This document shows positions 43,738-51,936 of a stretch of 64,000 nucleotides of DNA, one piece after another (position 1 is the stretch's first letter; each line of letters opens with the position of its first letter). Both the position numbers and the translations under genes were made by a program. The DNA comes from CAKRPJ01 sp934376955 (lineage in GTDB: Bacteria; Bacillota; Clostridia; Lachnospirales; Lachnospiraceae): positions 62,001 through 126,000 of the forward strand of contig CAKRPJ010000001.1 in assembly GCA_934376955.1 (NCBI GenBank), given 5' to 3'. The notes under the pieces are model-generated. The model was not told where the DNA came from. It searched no databases and saw only the letters and a program-made list of their open reading frames with translations.

Positions 43738-44658
43738 ATGAAAAAGCAGAACACTACTACCAAACCCGCAACCACCAAGGCAACCACTTCCAAGGCCCCC
43801 CGTGAGAATCCGGTTCCCAAGGCCAACAAGGACAACAAGCTCACCCTGACCGCCCTTGGCAAATTTGCCCAGGACTATGCCGACCCGGAAAACGAACTTG
43901 CCACTATCACGGATGAAAACCTTCGTTCTTATGGCGTTGTCGAATCCAAGGCCGGCTTGCTCAGCTCTGCCCGTGGTATCTACCTTGCCGCCAACTTCAT
44001 GGCGTCCTGCCGTGAATCTGCTGGCTGGGAAAAGGAAAACAAGGCTGAACTGGATGCTGCCGCGGCGGACGTTCGCAAGAAGATGAATACGTTCTTCAAG
44101 GCGTTTGGCCAGCGTCCCGGCCGCCGTGCGGTAGATGCTGCCCGCCCTCTGTATTCCTGCACGGATGCTGACCTGTTCATTATCGGCGAAAATGCCGAAG
44201 CTGCCCGTAAAAAGGCCGAGGATGGAACCGGCACCAACTGGGAGAAGGTCGAAACGTTCTTCCTGGAGTATCTGGTCCTTTCCTGTGGCCGCCTGATTGC
44301 GGGCAAGCCCTTGGAACGTGTTTCCGAAGCCGACTTCAAGGCGGCAAAAACCGCCAATAACCAGGCCAAGAAGAAAAAAGCTGCCAAAACCAAGGAAGCC
44401 AACAAGCAGAAGGCCGATGCCGCGGAAGAAACCCGCAATGAACTCGAAGCTGCCAAGGCCGAATTGAAAGAGCTGAAGTCCCGTGCCATCAACATGCAGG
44501 CCGTTCTGGCTCTTGTTATGGCCAGCCATGCCACGCCGGAAGAAAAGGAAGAAATTGTAACCCTTCTCAGCGGCAAGACTCCGAAGCAGGCCGAACGGGC
44601 TGCCCATGTTGCTGCCAGCAAAGCCACTCCAAAGGCCAAAGAACAGCCTGCCGCTTGA
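43738..44658 (+). CDS. Lys/Ala-rich coiled-coil protein, first rightward gene
   Basis: A 306-residue protein. A disordered Thr/Lys/Pro-rich tail (1-35) is followed by a helical domain (about 36-190) and a long Ala/Lys/Glu coiled coil (about 195-260). An amphipathic helix with Met residues and a basic end close the sequence. The composition resembles a nucleoid- or DNA-associated protein. SD GAAAGGAAG. It leads the rightward operon behind a long untranslated leader, so it is probably highly expressed. Long frames on the opposite strand here are compositional artefacts. Confidence 0.7.
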   Translation: MKKQNTTTKPATTKATTSKAPRENPVPKANKDNKLTLTALGKFAQDYADPENELATITDENLRSYGVVESKAGLLSSARGIYLAANFMASCRESAGWEKENKAELDAAAADVRKKMNTFFKAFGQRPGRRAVDAARPLYSCTDADLFIIGENAEAARKKAEDGTGTNWEKVETFFLEYLVLSCGRLIAGKPLERVSEADFKAAKTANNQAKKKKAAKTKEANKQKADAAEETRNELEAAKAELKELKSRAINMQAVLALVMASHATPEEKEEIVTLLSGKTPKQAERAAHVAASKATPKAKEQPAA

Positions 44659-44758
44659 TAGCACTACCATGCCCGGAGTTGGTAGGCCGGGGGAAGGAAG
44701 CATCCTACCACCATTTTCAAAAGCAAATCAAAACCATGAAATGAAAGGAAGTACAACC

Positions 44759-45193
44759 ATGACTAACTCTATCAAAGAATCCACCCTGTACCTGTTCGCT
44801 GACTCTATCAGCGACCCCGAAGTTGTAGCCAACCCCGAAGCCACTGAAAAGCTGTTCAAGCTTGTCCACGTCCTGCACCGTGGCCTTTGCTCTGAGACCG
44901 ACTTTTGCGATAGTGTCAAGCGGGCTGTCGCCGGGGCTTACAGCCATGCGGCCTGCTATGAACTGCGCCTCTTCCCCGTCCGTTTCCAGCTCTCCAACGG
45001 CTCCATTTACCGCACGACTGTCTCCGCCTACTCCAACGGCGGTGCTGAGATTAAGATTCTGAACCTTCTGCCCGGCAAGTGCGTCCGTTGCCTGGCTTTT
45101 GACCCTGCCGACAAGGATGAAACCGTTGCCGAATCCCTCTATCCGAACCCCATCAGCATCGACTGCATGGAAGTCTACCGCCTTGCCCAGTAA
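44759..45193 (+). CDS. Unknown right-arm protein, 144 residues
   Basis: ATG at 44759 follows AAAGGAAG; 144 residues. A helical N-terminal half (SIKESTLYLFADSISD...) is followed by a strand-rich C-terminal half with three Cys residues. An upstream in-frame ATG at 44606 lies inside the previous gene and is rejected. No family is recognised. Confidence 0.7.
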   Translation: MTNSIKESTLYLFADSISDPEVVANPEATEKLFKLVHVLHRGLCSETDFCDSVKRAVAGAYSHAACYELRLFPVRFQLSNGSIYRTTVSAYSNGGAEIKILNLLPGKCVRCLAFDPADKDETVAESLYPNPISIDCMEVYRLAQ

Positions 45194-45224
45194 TTCTTAT
45201 TCTGCATTGAAAGGAAGCCCCATC

Positions 45225-45443
45225 ATGAAAAAGCTAGCAAAACTCCTCACCCGCTTCACGGCCTTTACCGCCGTAACCCTGACCATGCTCTTTGGCCTTC
45301 CCGCCCTAGCCACGCGCCACCCCTTCATCCTGTTGGCCGTTTCCTTGTCCGTTTTGATTCTGACCGTGTATGCTACCCACAAACCAATGGCCAAACCCAA
45401 AGTGGCAAAGCACCGCACCGCCACCCACCGCAAAGCGGCCTGA
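45225..45443 (+). CDS. Small two-TM membrane protein
   Basis: A 72-residue protein with two hydrophobic segments (about 12-29 and 33-50) and a highly basic His/Lys/Arg tail. SD GAAAGGAAG. The topology suggests a hairpin in the membrane with a cytoplasmic basic tail. The function is unknown. Confidence 0.65.
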   Translation: MKKLAKLLTRFTAFTAVTLTMLFGLPALATRHPFILLAVSLSVLILTVYATHKPMAKPKVAKHRTATHRKAA

Positions 45444-45491
45444 CCCAACCATTCCATTATGAATATCATGAATATTTTTGACCCAGAACAA

Positions 45492-45525
45492 ACGTCTTAG
45501 CCATTCCGGTTAGGGCGTTTTCTTG
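45492..45525 (+). terminator. Terminator after the two-TM protein gene
   Basis: ACGTCTTAGCC-ATTCC-GGTTAGGGCGT pairs over 11 bp (with wobbles), followed by TTTCTT. Confidence 0.65.
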
Positions 45526-45592
45526 TGGGCCAAAACTACAAACAGCCCCCTCTTTGCACGCCCAAAGCAGTACATAGCAAAGGAGGGATATT

Positions 45593-45772
45593 TTGAAAGT
45601 TGTTTGTGAATTATGGACCGGTCTGCCAGGAGAACCCAAAGAACTTCTGACAAAGTACGAAGCCGAAAACCAAGAGCAGGCGGACGAGTATAAATCTCTA
45701 ATGATTCAAACCTGTCTGCAAAGCTATAACCCTGCTCTTTGGGAATTCCGTTTCGTCCCGCAACCGGTCTGA
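45593..45772 (+). CDS. Small protein with TTG start, 59 residues
   Basis: AGGAGGGATATT precedes TTG at 45593, followed by a well-formed frame (MKVVCELWTGLPGEPK...) ending at a TGA at 45772. The strand-helix-strand pattern and aromatic content look protein-like. It is flanked on both sides by terminators, so it may have its own promoter. The function is unknown. Confidence 0.6.
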   Translation: MKVVCELWTGLPGEPKELLTKYEAENQEQADEYKSLMIQTCLQSYNPALWEFRFVPQPV

Positions 45773-45779
45773 CCCGCAC

Positions 45780-45815
45780 CACGCCTTTGATTCAACCGTC
45801 AAGGGCGTTTTTTCA
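45780..45815 (+). terminator. Terminator after the TTG-start gene
   Basis: ACGCCTTTGA-TTCAACCG-TCAAGGGCGT then TTTTTC, directly downstream of the stop at 45772. Confidence 0.8.
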
Positions 45816-45885
45816 TACCTGCCACGCTATCTTTGGCGTTACAGATAAATTGAATCGGCTTTGCCAATGAAAGGAAGTCCCCCAA

Positions 45886-46074
45886 ATGAAACCTCGCCGC
45901 ATTTTCTCCGCTTTCCTCCTCTCCCTCGGCCTTATCCTCCTGACCTTCGCCGCCACCTGCCGCCTGGTCATGACCAACATCCAAATTGATTATGACCCGT
46001 CCAGCCCCGCAACCGTAACCCTCATCGTCTTTGGCCAGTCGGATGAATATGCCCTGGCCATTGATGCCGATTGA
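45886..46074 (+). CDS. Small single-TM or signal-peptide protein
   Basis: A 62-residue protein with a basic start and one hydrophobic segment (about 6-25), then an acidic, Asp-rich extracytoplasmic part. SD GAAAGGAAG. It may be membrane-anchored or secreted. The function is unknown. Confidence 0.6.
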   Translation: MKPRRIFSAFLLSLGLILLTFAATCRLVMTNIQIDYDPSSPATVTLIVFGQSDEYALAIDAD

Positions 46075-46117
46075 ATCCCCTGCCAAAAACAGCATGAAAT
46101 GAAAGGAAGTACCTAAA

Positions 46118-46795
46118 ATGTTGAATTCTCTTTATGCCCTCATCCTCACCGATTCCCTTCACCTGCCCACCACCATCGGCTATTTCAATACCCGTCCTGC
46201 CGCCTGTCAAGCCCGCCAGAGTGCCCACGCCTGGATGAAAGATGAATCCCAGTCGGTCGAAAGCCTCAAATGCTTTTCCAACGCCGCAATGAACATTCTT
46301 GACCAGTGCCGCACCGCAATCGAAAAGAATCCCGCGCACTATATAGACCTGCGCGTTAAGCCTGTCGATGACCTTTCTGACCCCGAAACAACCCCGTTCC
46401 GCGTCTATTATGAAACCGCAGCCGGCGACCGTTACTTCACCACGCTGGAAACTGTCACAGATCTCACCGCCACCCGTATCGTTTCCCACACCGTTCCCAA
46501 CTGTACCGTTATCGTAACGGCCTTCCCGGATGAACATGTTGAAACCGTTGGCTATACGGAAGTCAAGCCGGAAATGCTGGATGCCCTCGCCCTTCATCAG
46601 CCCAAATCCACCGCCGATCCCCTCATTGAATTCGCCAAGCTGGCCGAATCCGGCACCATCACCCGCAGCCAGTTTGAAACCTTTGCCTATCACGCCGTCA
46701 ACTCTCCCCTGCCCAATGAAAACTTCACGGACCTCAACGCGCTTGCTGATATCCTCCGCAAATCCCTGGATGAAGGCACCCAGATCATTCTTTGA
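46118..46795 (+). CDS. Unknown right-arm protein, 225 residues
   Basis: A mixed alpha/beta protein: a helical N-terminus, a central beta domain (YYETAAGDRYFTTLETVTDL...) and a C-terminal helical part. SD AAAGGAAG. Strong C-ending codon preference is shared with the neighbouring genes. The 304-codon frame on the other strand is rejected. No family is recognised. Confidence 0.7.
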   Translation: MLNSLYALILTDSLHLPTTIGYFNTRPAACQARQSAHAWMKDESQSVESLKCFSNAAMNILDQCRTAIEKNPAHYIDLRVKPVDDLSDPETTPFRVYYETAAGDRYFTTLETVTDLTATRIVSHTVPNCTVIVTAFPDEHVETVGYTEVKPEMLDALALHQPKSTADPLIEFAKLAESGTITRSQFETFAYHAVNSPLPNENFTDLNALADILRKSLDEGTQIIL

Positions 46796-46813
46796 TTGAA
46801 AGGAAGTACCAAA

Positions 46814-47467
46814 ATGATTGTTACAAAAGATAACAAACGTTTTTACGCAACCTCCTGGCAGTATAACTCTGCCCGCATCCTCACCCGCCTGGCCCAGCTC
46901 ATCACCGCCCAGGGCGGCAAAGTGAAACCCTTGCATCCTGCCGTCATCTCTGACCGCAACCTGGAAGAAGCCTGCACCGCAACGCAGCGCCGCCTTGAAT
47001 CCTCTTCAACCTTCCACCCCAAAGAGCGGGAAACACAGATCTCCAACCTCAAAAAGGAACTCGCTCGCTTCCAGACCATCCCCAACGCCCCCATCACCGT
47101 CACCCACACCAGCTATATCAACTTCACAATGAACGGCGTTTACTACTCCTATAGTCTGAACGATAACCCCTTCTTTCCCTTCTACTACATCAAAACCCCT
47201 ATTGATCCCAAAAGCGAAACCTACTCCGGCGATGCCTGTATGGAAGAAAGCTCCAAGTCCTGGTTTACTGACTCGCTTATCGGCTTTGGCTGCCCTGATT
47301 CCGAGATTGAATCCGCTGCCGGGGCTATCCTCTCCCTGCTCCTTGCCGCCCCACTCTCCACCATTCGCCACGATACCAAGCGCACCCGCATCCCCAACAC
47401 TTACGATGACGGCTACCACTTTGAAAACATCCCCGTCAAAGAGCGCCGCATTAAAATTGATTTTTGA
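46814..47467 (+). CDS. Unknown right-arm protein, 217 residues
   Basis: ATG at 46814 with SD GAAAGGAAG. The N-terminal helical region (about 15-95) is basic and may form a short coiled coil. The central part (NFTMNGVYYSYSLNDNPFFPF) is strand-rich, and the end is very basic. No known motif. Gene spacing of 18-26 nt suggests one operon with its neighbours. Confidence 0.65.
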   Translation: MIVTKDNKRFYATSWQYNSARILTRLAQLITAQGGKVKPLHPAVISDRNLEEACTATQRRLESSSTFHPKERETQISNLKKELARFQTIPNAPITVTHTSYINFTMNGVYYSYSLNDNPFFPFYYIKTPIDPKSETYSGDACMEESSKSWFTDSLIGFGCPDSEIESAAGAILSLLLAAPLSTIRHDTKRTRIPNTYDDGYHFENIPVKERRIKIDF

Positions 47468-47492
47468 ACGTCAAAAGGAAGGAAATTCCATC

Positions 47493-47690
47493 ATGGCTTA
47501 TAAACGTAAAACTGAGGATGTATACGAGATCGTTTACAATTACGGTTATGGCGACGGCCTTGAAGTCCTTACCCAGTGCAGCACAATGCGGGAAGCCAAA
47601 GCCGACCGCGAAGCTTACATTGAAAATGAACACATCTGCCCCATGATCCGTAAACGCCGCTACCCCATTCATAACAACACAGTTTGCTAA
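47493..47690 (+). CDS. Small basic/aromatic protein, 65 residues
   Basis: ATG at 47493 with SD AAGGAAGG. The N-terminal strand DVYEIVYNYGYGDGLEV is followed by a helix (MREAKADREAYIE) and a Cys-containing basic end. The pattern resembles small phage proteins with a single beta-alpha unit. The function is unknown. Confidence 0.6.
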   Translation: MAYKRKTEDVYEIVYNYGYGDGLEVLTQCSTMREAKADREAYIENEHICPMIRKRRYPIHNNTVC

Positions 47691-47707
47691 AGAAAGGCCG
47701 AACTAAA

Positions 47708-48037
47708 ATGAAAACCAAAACCCGCCACCCCTTCAACCTCCAGTCCGAACTCTCCCGCCTGGAACTCAACGGTGCCTGCTTTTATGACGGCAAGCCCCTC
47801 ATCCTCCTGGAACAAGCCTACTGCGACTATGATTGTTACCACGGTATCGCCCAGTACGTTGCCACAGCCATCTGCCCCAATGAAATCGCTGATGATTTCA
47901 CCGCCCCGTGCTATGTCGTCACCTGGCCCATTATCCGCCCTTCTGCCGAAAACGAAGAGGATGCCTGCGATTGGTCCGCCCCCGACGGCCTCACCCCTAA
48001 CGGCGAATATGATTTGGAACGCCGCTATTATTATTGA
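47708..48037 (+). CDS. Unknown right-arm protein, 109 residues
   Basis: ATG at 47708 follows AAAGGCCGAACTAAA. A mostly beta-rich protein with several Cys and acidic residues and a Tyr-rich end. A 200 nt noncoding stretch follows, in which I see no structure with a clear role. The function is unknown. Confidence 0.6.
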   Translation: MKTKTRHPFNLQSELSRLELNGACFYDGKPLILLEQAYCDYDCYHGIAQYVATAICPNEIADDFTAPCYVVTWPIIRPSAENEEDACDWSAPDGLTPNGEYDLERRYYY

Positions 48038-48243
48038 TGTCCAACCTTTTGCACTAGCGCATCACAACGTTTGGTTGTATAATCCAATCATAAGCCAAAC
48101 CGCAAAACAAAATTATTTCTCCGTTTCCACCAAACTTTTCAAGTAAAAATCCGCACAAATTTTACCATCTTAACAAACATCATGAACAAATTGTAAATTC
48201 AAAAAACGAATCCGCATCATGCAATGAAAGGAAGTACCGCCCC

Positions 48244-48597
48244 ATGTCTACCCAAATTCTCAACCTCACCCCGCACGAAATCAACATTGGCACCGCCTCC
48301 ATCAAGCCCTTCGGCGTGGTTGCCCGCGTCTATGTTGAATCCATCTCCGACGGCGAATTCACCACCGCTTCCGGCGTAACCATCCCCATTTCCCACTCGT
48401 ACTATGGCGATGTCGAAAACCTGCCAAACCCCATGCCCAATACGATTTATATTGTCAGTGCGCTTGTCGCCTCTCGCGTTCCTACCCGCTCCGATGTCTT
48501 TTACCCCTGCTGTATGGTCCGCGATACCCAAGGCCGCGTCATCGGCTGCAAAACCCTCTGCTGTGCCGCCGCCCCCGTCCTCGCCGCTGTGCATTAA
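48244..48597 (+). CDS. NLTPHxI-type phage accessory protein
   Basis: A 117-residue protein with the recurrent pattern of a widespread small phage/plasmid family: NLTPHEINI at the start, PFGVVARV, a GDVENLP loop, NTIYIVSALVASR, then RxDVFYPCCMVRDxxGRVIGCKTL. These are beta-rich, of unknown function, usually among early genes. SD GAAAGGAAG. The family assignment is from recall of the motif order and is fairly secure. Confidence 0.75.
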   Translation: MSTQILNLTPHEINIGTASIKPFGVVARVYVESISDGEFTTASGVTIPISHSYYGDVENLPNPMPNTIYIVSALVASRVPTRSDVFYPCCMVRDTQGRVIGCKTLCCAAAPVLAAVH

Positions 48598-48635
48598 CCT
48601 GCGGTGTAAAACGATTCAAGAAAGGAGATTGAACC

Positions 48636-49019
48636 ATGGTTTATAAAGTAACCACCTTGAAAGACCTTCCTGGTATTCCCGCAGGTTCTCAGTTCCGGTA
48701 TGATAAGTCCTGGGGCATAGAACCAGAGCTTTCCAATCTTAATGAAGATTCCCCCGATGTCCTGACTCCTGGTAACATTATGTTTCTCATCTGGGATGTT
48801 ATTGTTGGTAACCCGGACGGCTGGGTAACACTTGAGCCTCTCTACGATGAACTTACCGACTTCAAATGCCCTGGTTGCGGCAAAACACAGGGTATTCTTC
48901 ATATCTATAAACCCGAAACCCCGCAAAGCAAACCTGTTGTAACATTGGAATGTATCTGTGGTCGTAATTATGATCTGGATTTTCAGTATCATGGAAAAAC
49001 TCCTTGTGGAGAAACTTAA
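48636..49019 (+). CDS. Zinc-ribbon protein
   Basis: A 127-residue protein: an N-terminal domain with KDLPGIPAG-type strand-turns, and a C-terminal zinc ribbon (CPGCGK near 80, CICGR near 107). SD AAAGGAG. Its codon use is less C-biased than that of its neighbours, suggesting more recent acquisition. A terminator follows. The function is unknown. Confidence 0.7.
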   Translation: MVYKVTTLKDLPGIPAGSQFRYDKSWGIEPELSNLNEDSPDVLTPGNIMFLIWDVIVGNPDGWVTLEPLYDELTDFKCPGCGKTQGILHIYKPETPQSKPVVTLECICGRNYDLDFQYHGKTPCGET

Positions 49020-49035
49020 AAACCAATCACCCCCC

Positions 49036-49069
49036 AAAGCCCTGCCCACCCGCAAGGCTTTTTTCTTTT
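49036..49069 (+). terminator. Terminator after the zinc-ribbon gene
   Basis: AAAGCC, a 14-nt loop, GGCTTT, then TTTCTTTT. Confidence 0.65.
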
Positions 49070-49107
49070 GCCCATCAAACTCTAAACCAAGAAAGGAATT
49101 ACTTACC

Positions 49108-49725
49108 ATGACTGACCTTGAAAGAAAAGTCACTTCCGAAAAAGCTCTTGATGCCGCCATCCGCCAGCTCAAAACCCAGGACGACTGGTTCCTCACTACC
49201 AAAACCGGCCTGGCAAAACGCATTGTCACCCTTTACGATGAAATTATTGCCGCTGCTGATTTCCCAGTCTCTCTTCCCGTCCGCGATGTCCTCAACTACA
49301 GCTCTGCCGCCTTTATGAATTATGTCAAGCTCGGCTGCAACTACATCACCCGCAAATTCAATGTCCGCCACAGCCCCACCACCGTTTACTCTTACGGCTA
49401 CAACTACAGCAACGAAACCATTCACGAAAAAGCTCCTTATCCTTACACCATTGATAATTTCTTTGCTGACCCTCTTCGCAAGTCTCTGTTCGTCATCGGC
49501 TGCTATAACTACCTGCACGATGTTATTGACGGCAAAATCAAACCTGCCAAGATGACGGAAGCCAAAGCCGAAATGAAACCTCTCACTCTCCAGTCTGCCA
49601 CCACCCTCGCCGCTCCTCCCATCGCACCCACCATTCCCATCACCAAAACGAACACCGTTTCCTGTTCCGCCACCAAAACCTGCGCCGCCTATAAACCCGT
49701 ACCCCAGAACCCTGCAAAACCGTAA
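49108..49725 (+). CDS. Unknown right-arm protein, 205 residues
   Basis: ATG at 49108 follows GAAAGGAATTACTTACC. An N-terminal helical domain (about 1-60), an aromatic middle with Tyr/Asn-rich sequence and a Pro/Ala/Thr-rich disordered tail (about 160-205). No catalytic motif is visible. A 535 nt noncoding region follows. Confidence 0.65.
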   Translation: MTDLERKVTSEKALDAAIRQLKTQDDWFLTTKTGLAKRIVTLYDEIIAAADFPVSLPVRDVLNYSSAAFMNYVKLGCNYITRKFNVRHSPTTVYSYGYNYSNETIHEKAPYPYTIDNFFADPLRKSLFVIGCYNYLHDVIDGKIKPAKMTEAKAEMKPLTLQSATTLAAPPIAPTIPITKTNTVSCSATKTCAAYKPVPQNPAKP

Positions 49726-50260
49726 CACAAGCGCAAAACCCGTTCCCATTCCAAACGCCGGACGCACCGCCCTCTTATATATCTTTCTTTATCTTTATAT
49801 ATAAACGCTATTGACGTGCTGTTTTCAGCCCGATTTTGAACCTTCCTAGTCGTATTGACACGCAATTTTTAGGCCGTTTTGGAACATTGCTTTTACTAAC
49901 CCACCACCTCACCGGGTTTGTACAGCCCAAAAGTGAACATATTTTGTCATCGGACATGCAACATTCTCACCGCATCAAGCAACATTTTTACGGCTTGAAT
50001 ATTTGCGAAAACTTGTATATAATCAAAATCACAAAGTCACCCGCCAGCACGAAACCGCATCCCTCTCAGCACCCCACACAGCCCCTACAGGCCGTGTTTC
50101 CTTGTGGCCATGCAGTTTCTCGCCCGTTTTCTTCTCGTTTCTTACAGCGCATCCCAGCCTTATTATAATTTGTTCCCCGCCCTGCCTCGTCTGGCAGGTT
50201 TTATTTCACCCTGTTATTTACAAGTTTTCACAAAGCAATCAAAAAAGGAGTTAACCTCAT
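49726..50260. other. Promoter-containing intergenic region
   Basis: No gene is accepted. A TATATA-rich tract (49785-49805), a good promoter (49995-50023) and copy 2 of the 17-mer repeat (50002-50018) lie here, followed by about 230 nt of leader before the methyltransferase gene. Confidence 0.55.
49995..50023 (+). promoter_or_regulatory. Sigma-70-like promoter with embedded 17-mer repeat
   Basis: TTGAAT, 17 bp spacer, TATAAT. The spacer is almost exactly the 17-mer shared with 40497-40513, so a regulator binding there would block or modulate this promoter. It would drive the methyltransferase gene and possibly the ubiquitin-like operon. Confidence 0.65.
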
Positions 50261-50821
50261 ATGCCACAGAACATCGGTTATCTTACCGCAGATAAAACCA
50301 CCGCCGGTGATGAACGTTTTACCCCCTATTACGCAGTGGAGCCTCTGCTTGAATTTCTTCCGCCCGCTGATACCGGCATTACTATCTGGTGCCCGTTTGA
50401 TGAATCCTGGTCTGCTTACGTTCAAACCTTCCGGGCAAACGGTTACAACGTGGTGTACAGTTCTTTGGCTACCGGCCAGGACTTCTTCACCAGCCAGCCC
50501 GCTCACTGGGACATTATGATTTCCAACCCGCCTTTCTCCAAAAAAGATACCGTTCTCAAACGTGCCTGTCAACTCGGCAAACCATTCGCCCTTCTGCTTC
50601 CTGCAAACAGCATTCAGGGCAAGTCTCGCTTTGAAATCTTTCAGAACAACATTCAGCTGCTCTGTTTTGATTCTCGTATTGGCTTCCACGATAGAACTCA
50701 TATGAATGCCCCACAAGAAGGGGCTTCGTTTGGCAGTGCTTATTTTTGCCGGGATTTTCTTCCCAGCAAACTTGAACTCCGAATGCTTAATAAAACCATT
50801 CACCCACTTGTAAGGAGTTGA
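50261..50821 (+). CDS. DNA N6-adenine methyltransferase-like protein
   Basis: A 186-residue protein with the NPPF motif at N89-F92 (catalytic motif IV of N6-adenine methyltransferases), preceded by a DIMISN strand and a TPYYAVEPLLEFLP start that resembles phage Dam-like methyltransferases. The SAM-binding motif is replaced by IWCPFDESWSAYV, as in small phage versions sometimes mislabelled as nucleotidyltransferases. It could protect phage DNA from restriction. The SD AAAGGAG lies in front of the ATG. Confidence 0.75.
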   Translation: MPQNIGYLTADKTTAGDERFTPYYAVEPLLEFLPPADTGITIWCPFDESWSAYVQTFRANGYNVVYSSLATGQDFFTSQPAHWDIMISNPPFSKKDTVLKRACQLGKPFALLLPANSIQGKSRFEIFQNNIQLLCFDSRIGFHDRTHMNAPQEGASFGSAYFCRDFLPSKLELRMLNKTIHPLVRS

Positions 50822-50826
50822 CCCTC

Positions 50827-50952
50827 ATGTACATCATCATCCCCACCCACGGTCATTACGAAATCCGTGACGGCCCCACCTTTATCCAGTCCGCCGACAC
50901 CTACCGCGAAGCCTGGCATGAACTCGCTTCCCTCATCAATTCCCTAACCTAA
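50827..50952 (+). CDS. Small protein, 41 residues
   Basis: ATG at 50827 lies six bases after the methyltransferase stop, and AAGGAG inside that gene's end is its SD. The product (MYIIIPTHGHYEIRD...) is a strand pair followed by an amphipathic helix, a plausible mini-domain. It is probably co-translated with the methyltransferase. Confidence 0.55.
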   Translation: MYIIIPTHGHYEIRDGPTFIQSADTYREAWHELASLINSLT

Positions 50953-51020
50953 GCAACCGTGCATTCCGCACTTGCAAATATTTTTTACATTGGCTACACG
51001 CCAAAGAAAGGACACACATT

Positions 51021-51467
51021 ATGTCTACTGTCAAAATCAACGAAACCACCTTCTCCATCACCTCCGCCCTGACTATGGCTCAGCTCAAGACCCTTCACAC
51101 CAAGGCTCCCCAGGCCCTGCAGCTGACCAAGCCCGGCAAAAAGTCCGGCGATGACGATGAAATCATCTTTGCCATTGCCCCGTCTACCAAGCAGAGCATG
51201 TCCACCTACGGCATCTGCTTCGCCAAGTCCGCCTTCGGCACCGACAATGCCATCTACGTTGAGGACCTGCCCGCCGACCTCGAAAGCATCACCAAGGCCA
51301 AGGAGCATGTCGCCGAGCGCATCGGCTTCGCCAAGAAGCACCTGGATGAAATCGAAACCCAGGCCGCCGCAACCCTGGCTCAGCTTAAGGCCGACCACGA
51401 TGCCATCATCGCCAGCATTGAAGTTTCCACCCCGACCACCCCGGAAAACGAACCCGCCGCTCAGTAA
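51021..51467 (+). CDS. Unknown protein upstream of the ubiquitin-like genes
   Basis: A 148-residue protein. A beta-like N-terminal part (FSITSALTMAQLKTLHTKAPQ), a middle strand region and a C-terminal coiled coil (about 88-135) with an acidic Pro/Thr-rich tail. SD AAAGGA. Only a hairpin separates it from the Ubl gene, so it may belong to the same transcription unit and could be a substrate or partner. The family is not recognised. Confidence 0.6.
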   Translation: MSTVKINETTFSITSALTMAQLKTLHTKAPQALQLTKPGKKSGDDDEIIFAIAPSTKQSMSTYGICFAKSAFGTDNAIYVEDLPADLESITKAKEHVAERIGFAKKHLDEIETQAAATLAQLKADHDAIIASIEVSTPTTPENEPAAQ

Positions 51468-51474
51468 GCAAAAC

Positions 51475-51518
51475 GGCCGGTGCTCACCCCACAACAAGCA
51501 GCCCGGCCATGATTTTTC
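51475..51518 (+). terminator. Hairpin/attenuator before the Ubl gene
   Basis: GGCCGG, a 22-nt loop, CCGGCC, then ATGATTTTTCTT. It may partly terminate the transcript upstream of the ubiquitin-like operon. Confidence 0.55.
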
Positions 51519-51573
51519 TTCCCCAATCCACAATCCAACATAAAAATATTTCATCATAAGGAGATTTTTTACC

Positions 51574-51801
51574 ATGATTAACGTCACTATCGTCGATAAC
51601 CTGCACCGCAACACCTACCCCGTTGACCCCAACACCACCCTGCGTTCCGTCCTGGAAGCTCATGATGTCGATTATACCACCGGCCAGACCAAGCTGGATG
51701 GCTCCTCTCTGGCCGCAGGCGACCTGGATAAGACCTTCGCGGACTTCGGTATCGCGGAAAAGTGCTACCTGGTCAACATTGCCAAGCAGGATAACGCCTG
51801 A
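51574..51801 (+). CDS. Ubiquitin-like (beta-grasp) protein
   Basis: A 75-residue protein with beta-grasp order: strand INVTIVD, strand NTYPVDP, helix TLRSVLEAHDV, then YTTGQTKLDGSSL, a GDLDKTFADFGI loop and a final strand KCYLVNIAKQ. The length is exactly that of a single Ubl. It lacks a C-terminal Gly-Gly; it ends KQDNA. Conjugation would therefore need trimming to an internal residue or a different chemistry. It is followed by E2-like, JAMM and E1-like genes on the same strand, the defining company of bacterial ubiquitin-like systems. Confidence 0.75.
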   Translation: MINVTIVDNLHRNTYPVDPNTTLRSVLEAHDVDYTTGQTKLDGSSLAAGDLDKTFADFGIAEKCYLVNIAKQDNA

Positions 51802-51936
51802 TTGATTCCGCTCCGGTGGTGTCTCTTCCCCCACCGGGGTGCTGCCTTACAGGAACAGCCTCCCCGCGGCAGGCAGCGGGCAACGCAAACGCGGCCAATC
51901 GTTCCAAATCTAATCAGAAAGGAAAAATGAATCACC

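Noticed and set aside
46022..46936. 304-codon minus-strand frame; similar long antisense frames at 43678-44703, 53169-53999 and 55449-56342
   Set aside because: They mirror real plus-strand genes (including the JAMM and RT genes) and share the low-complexity composition caused by strand bias.
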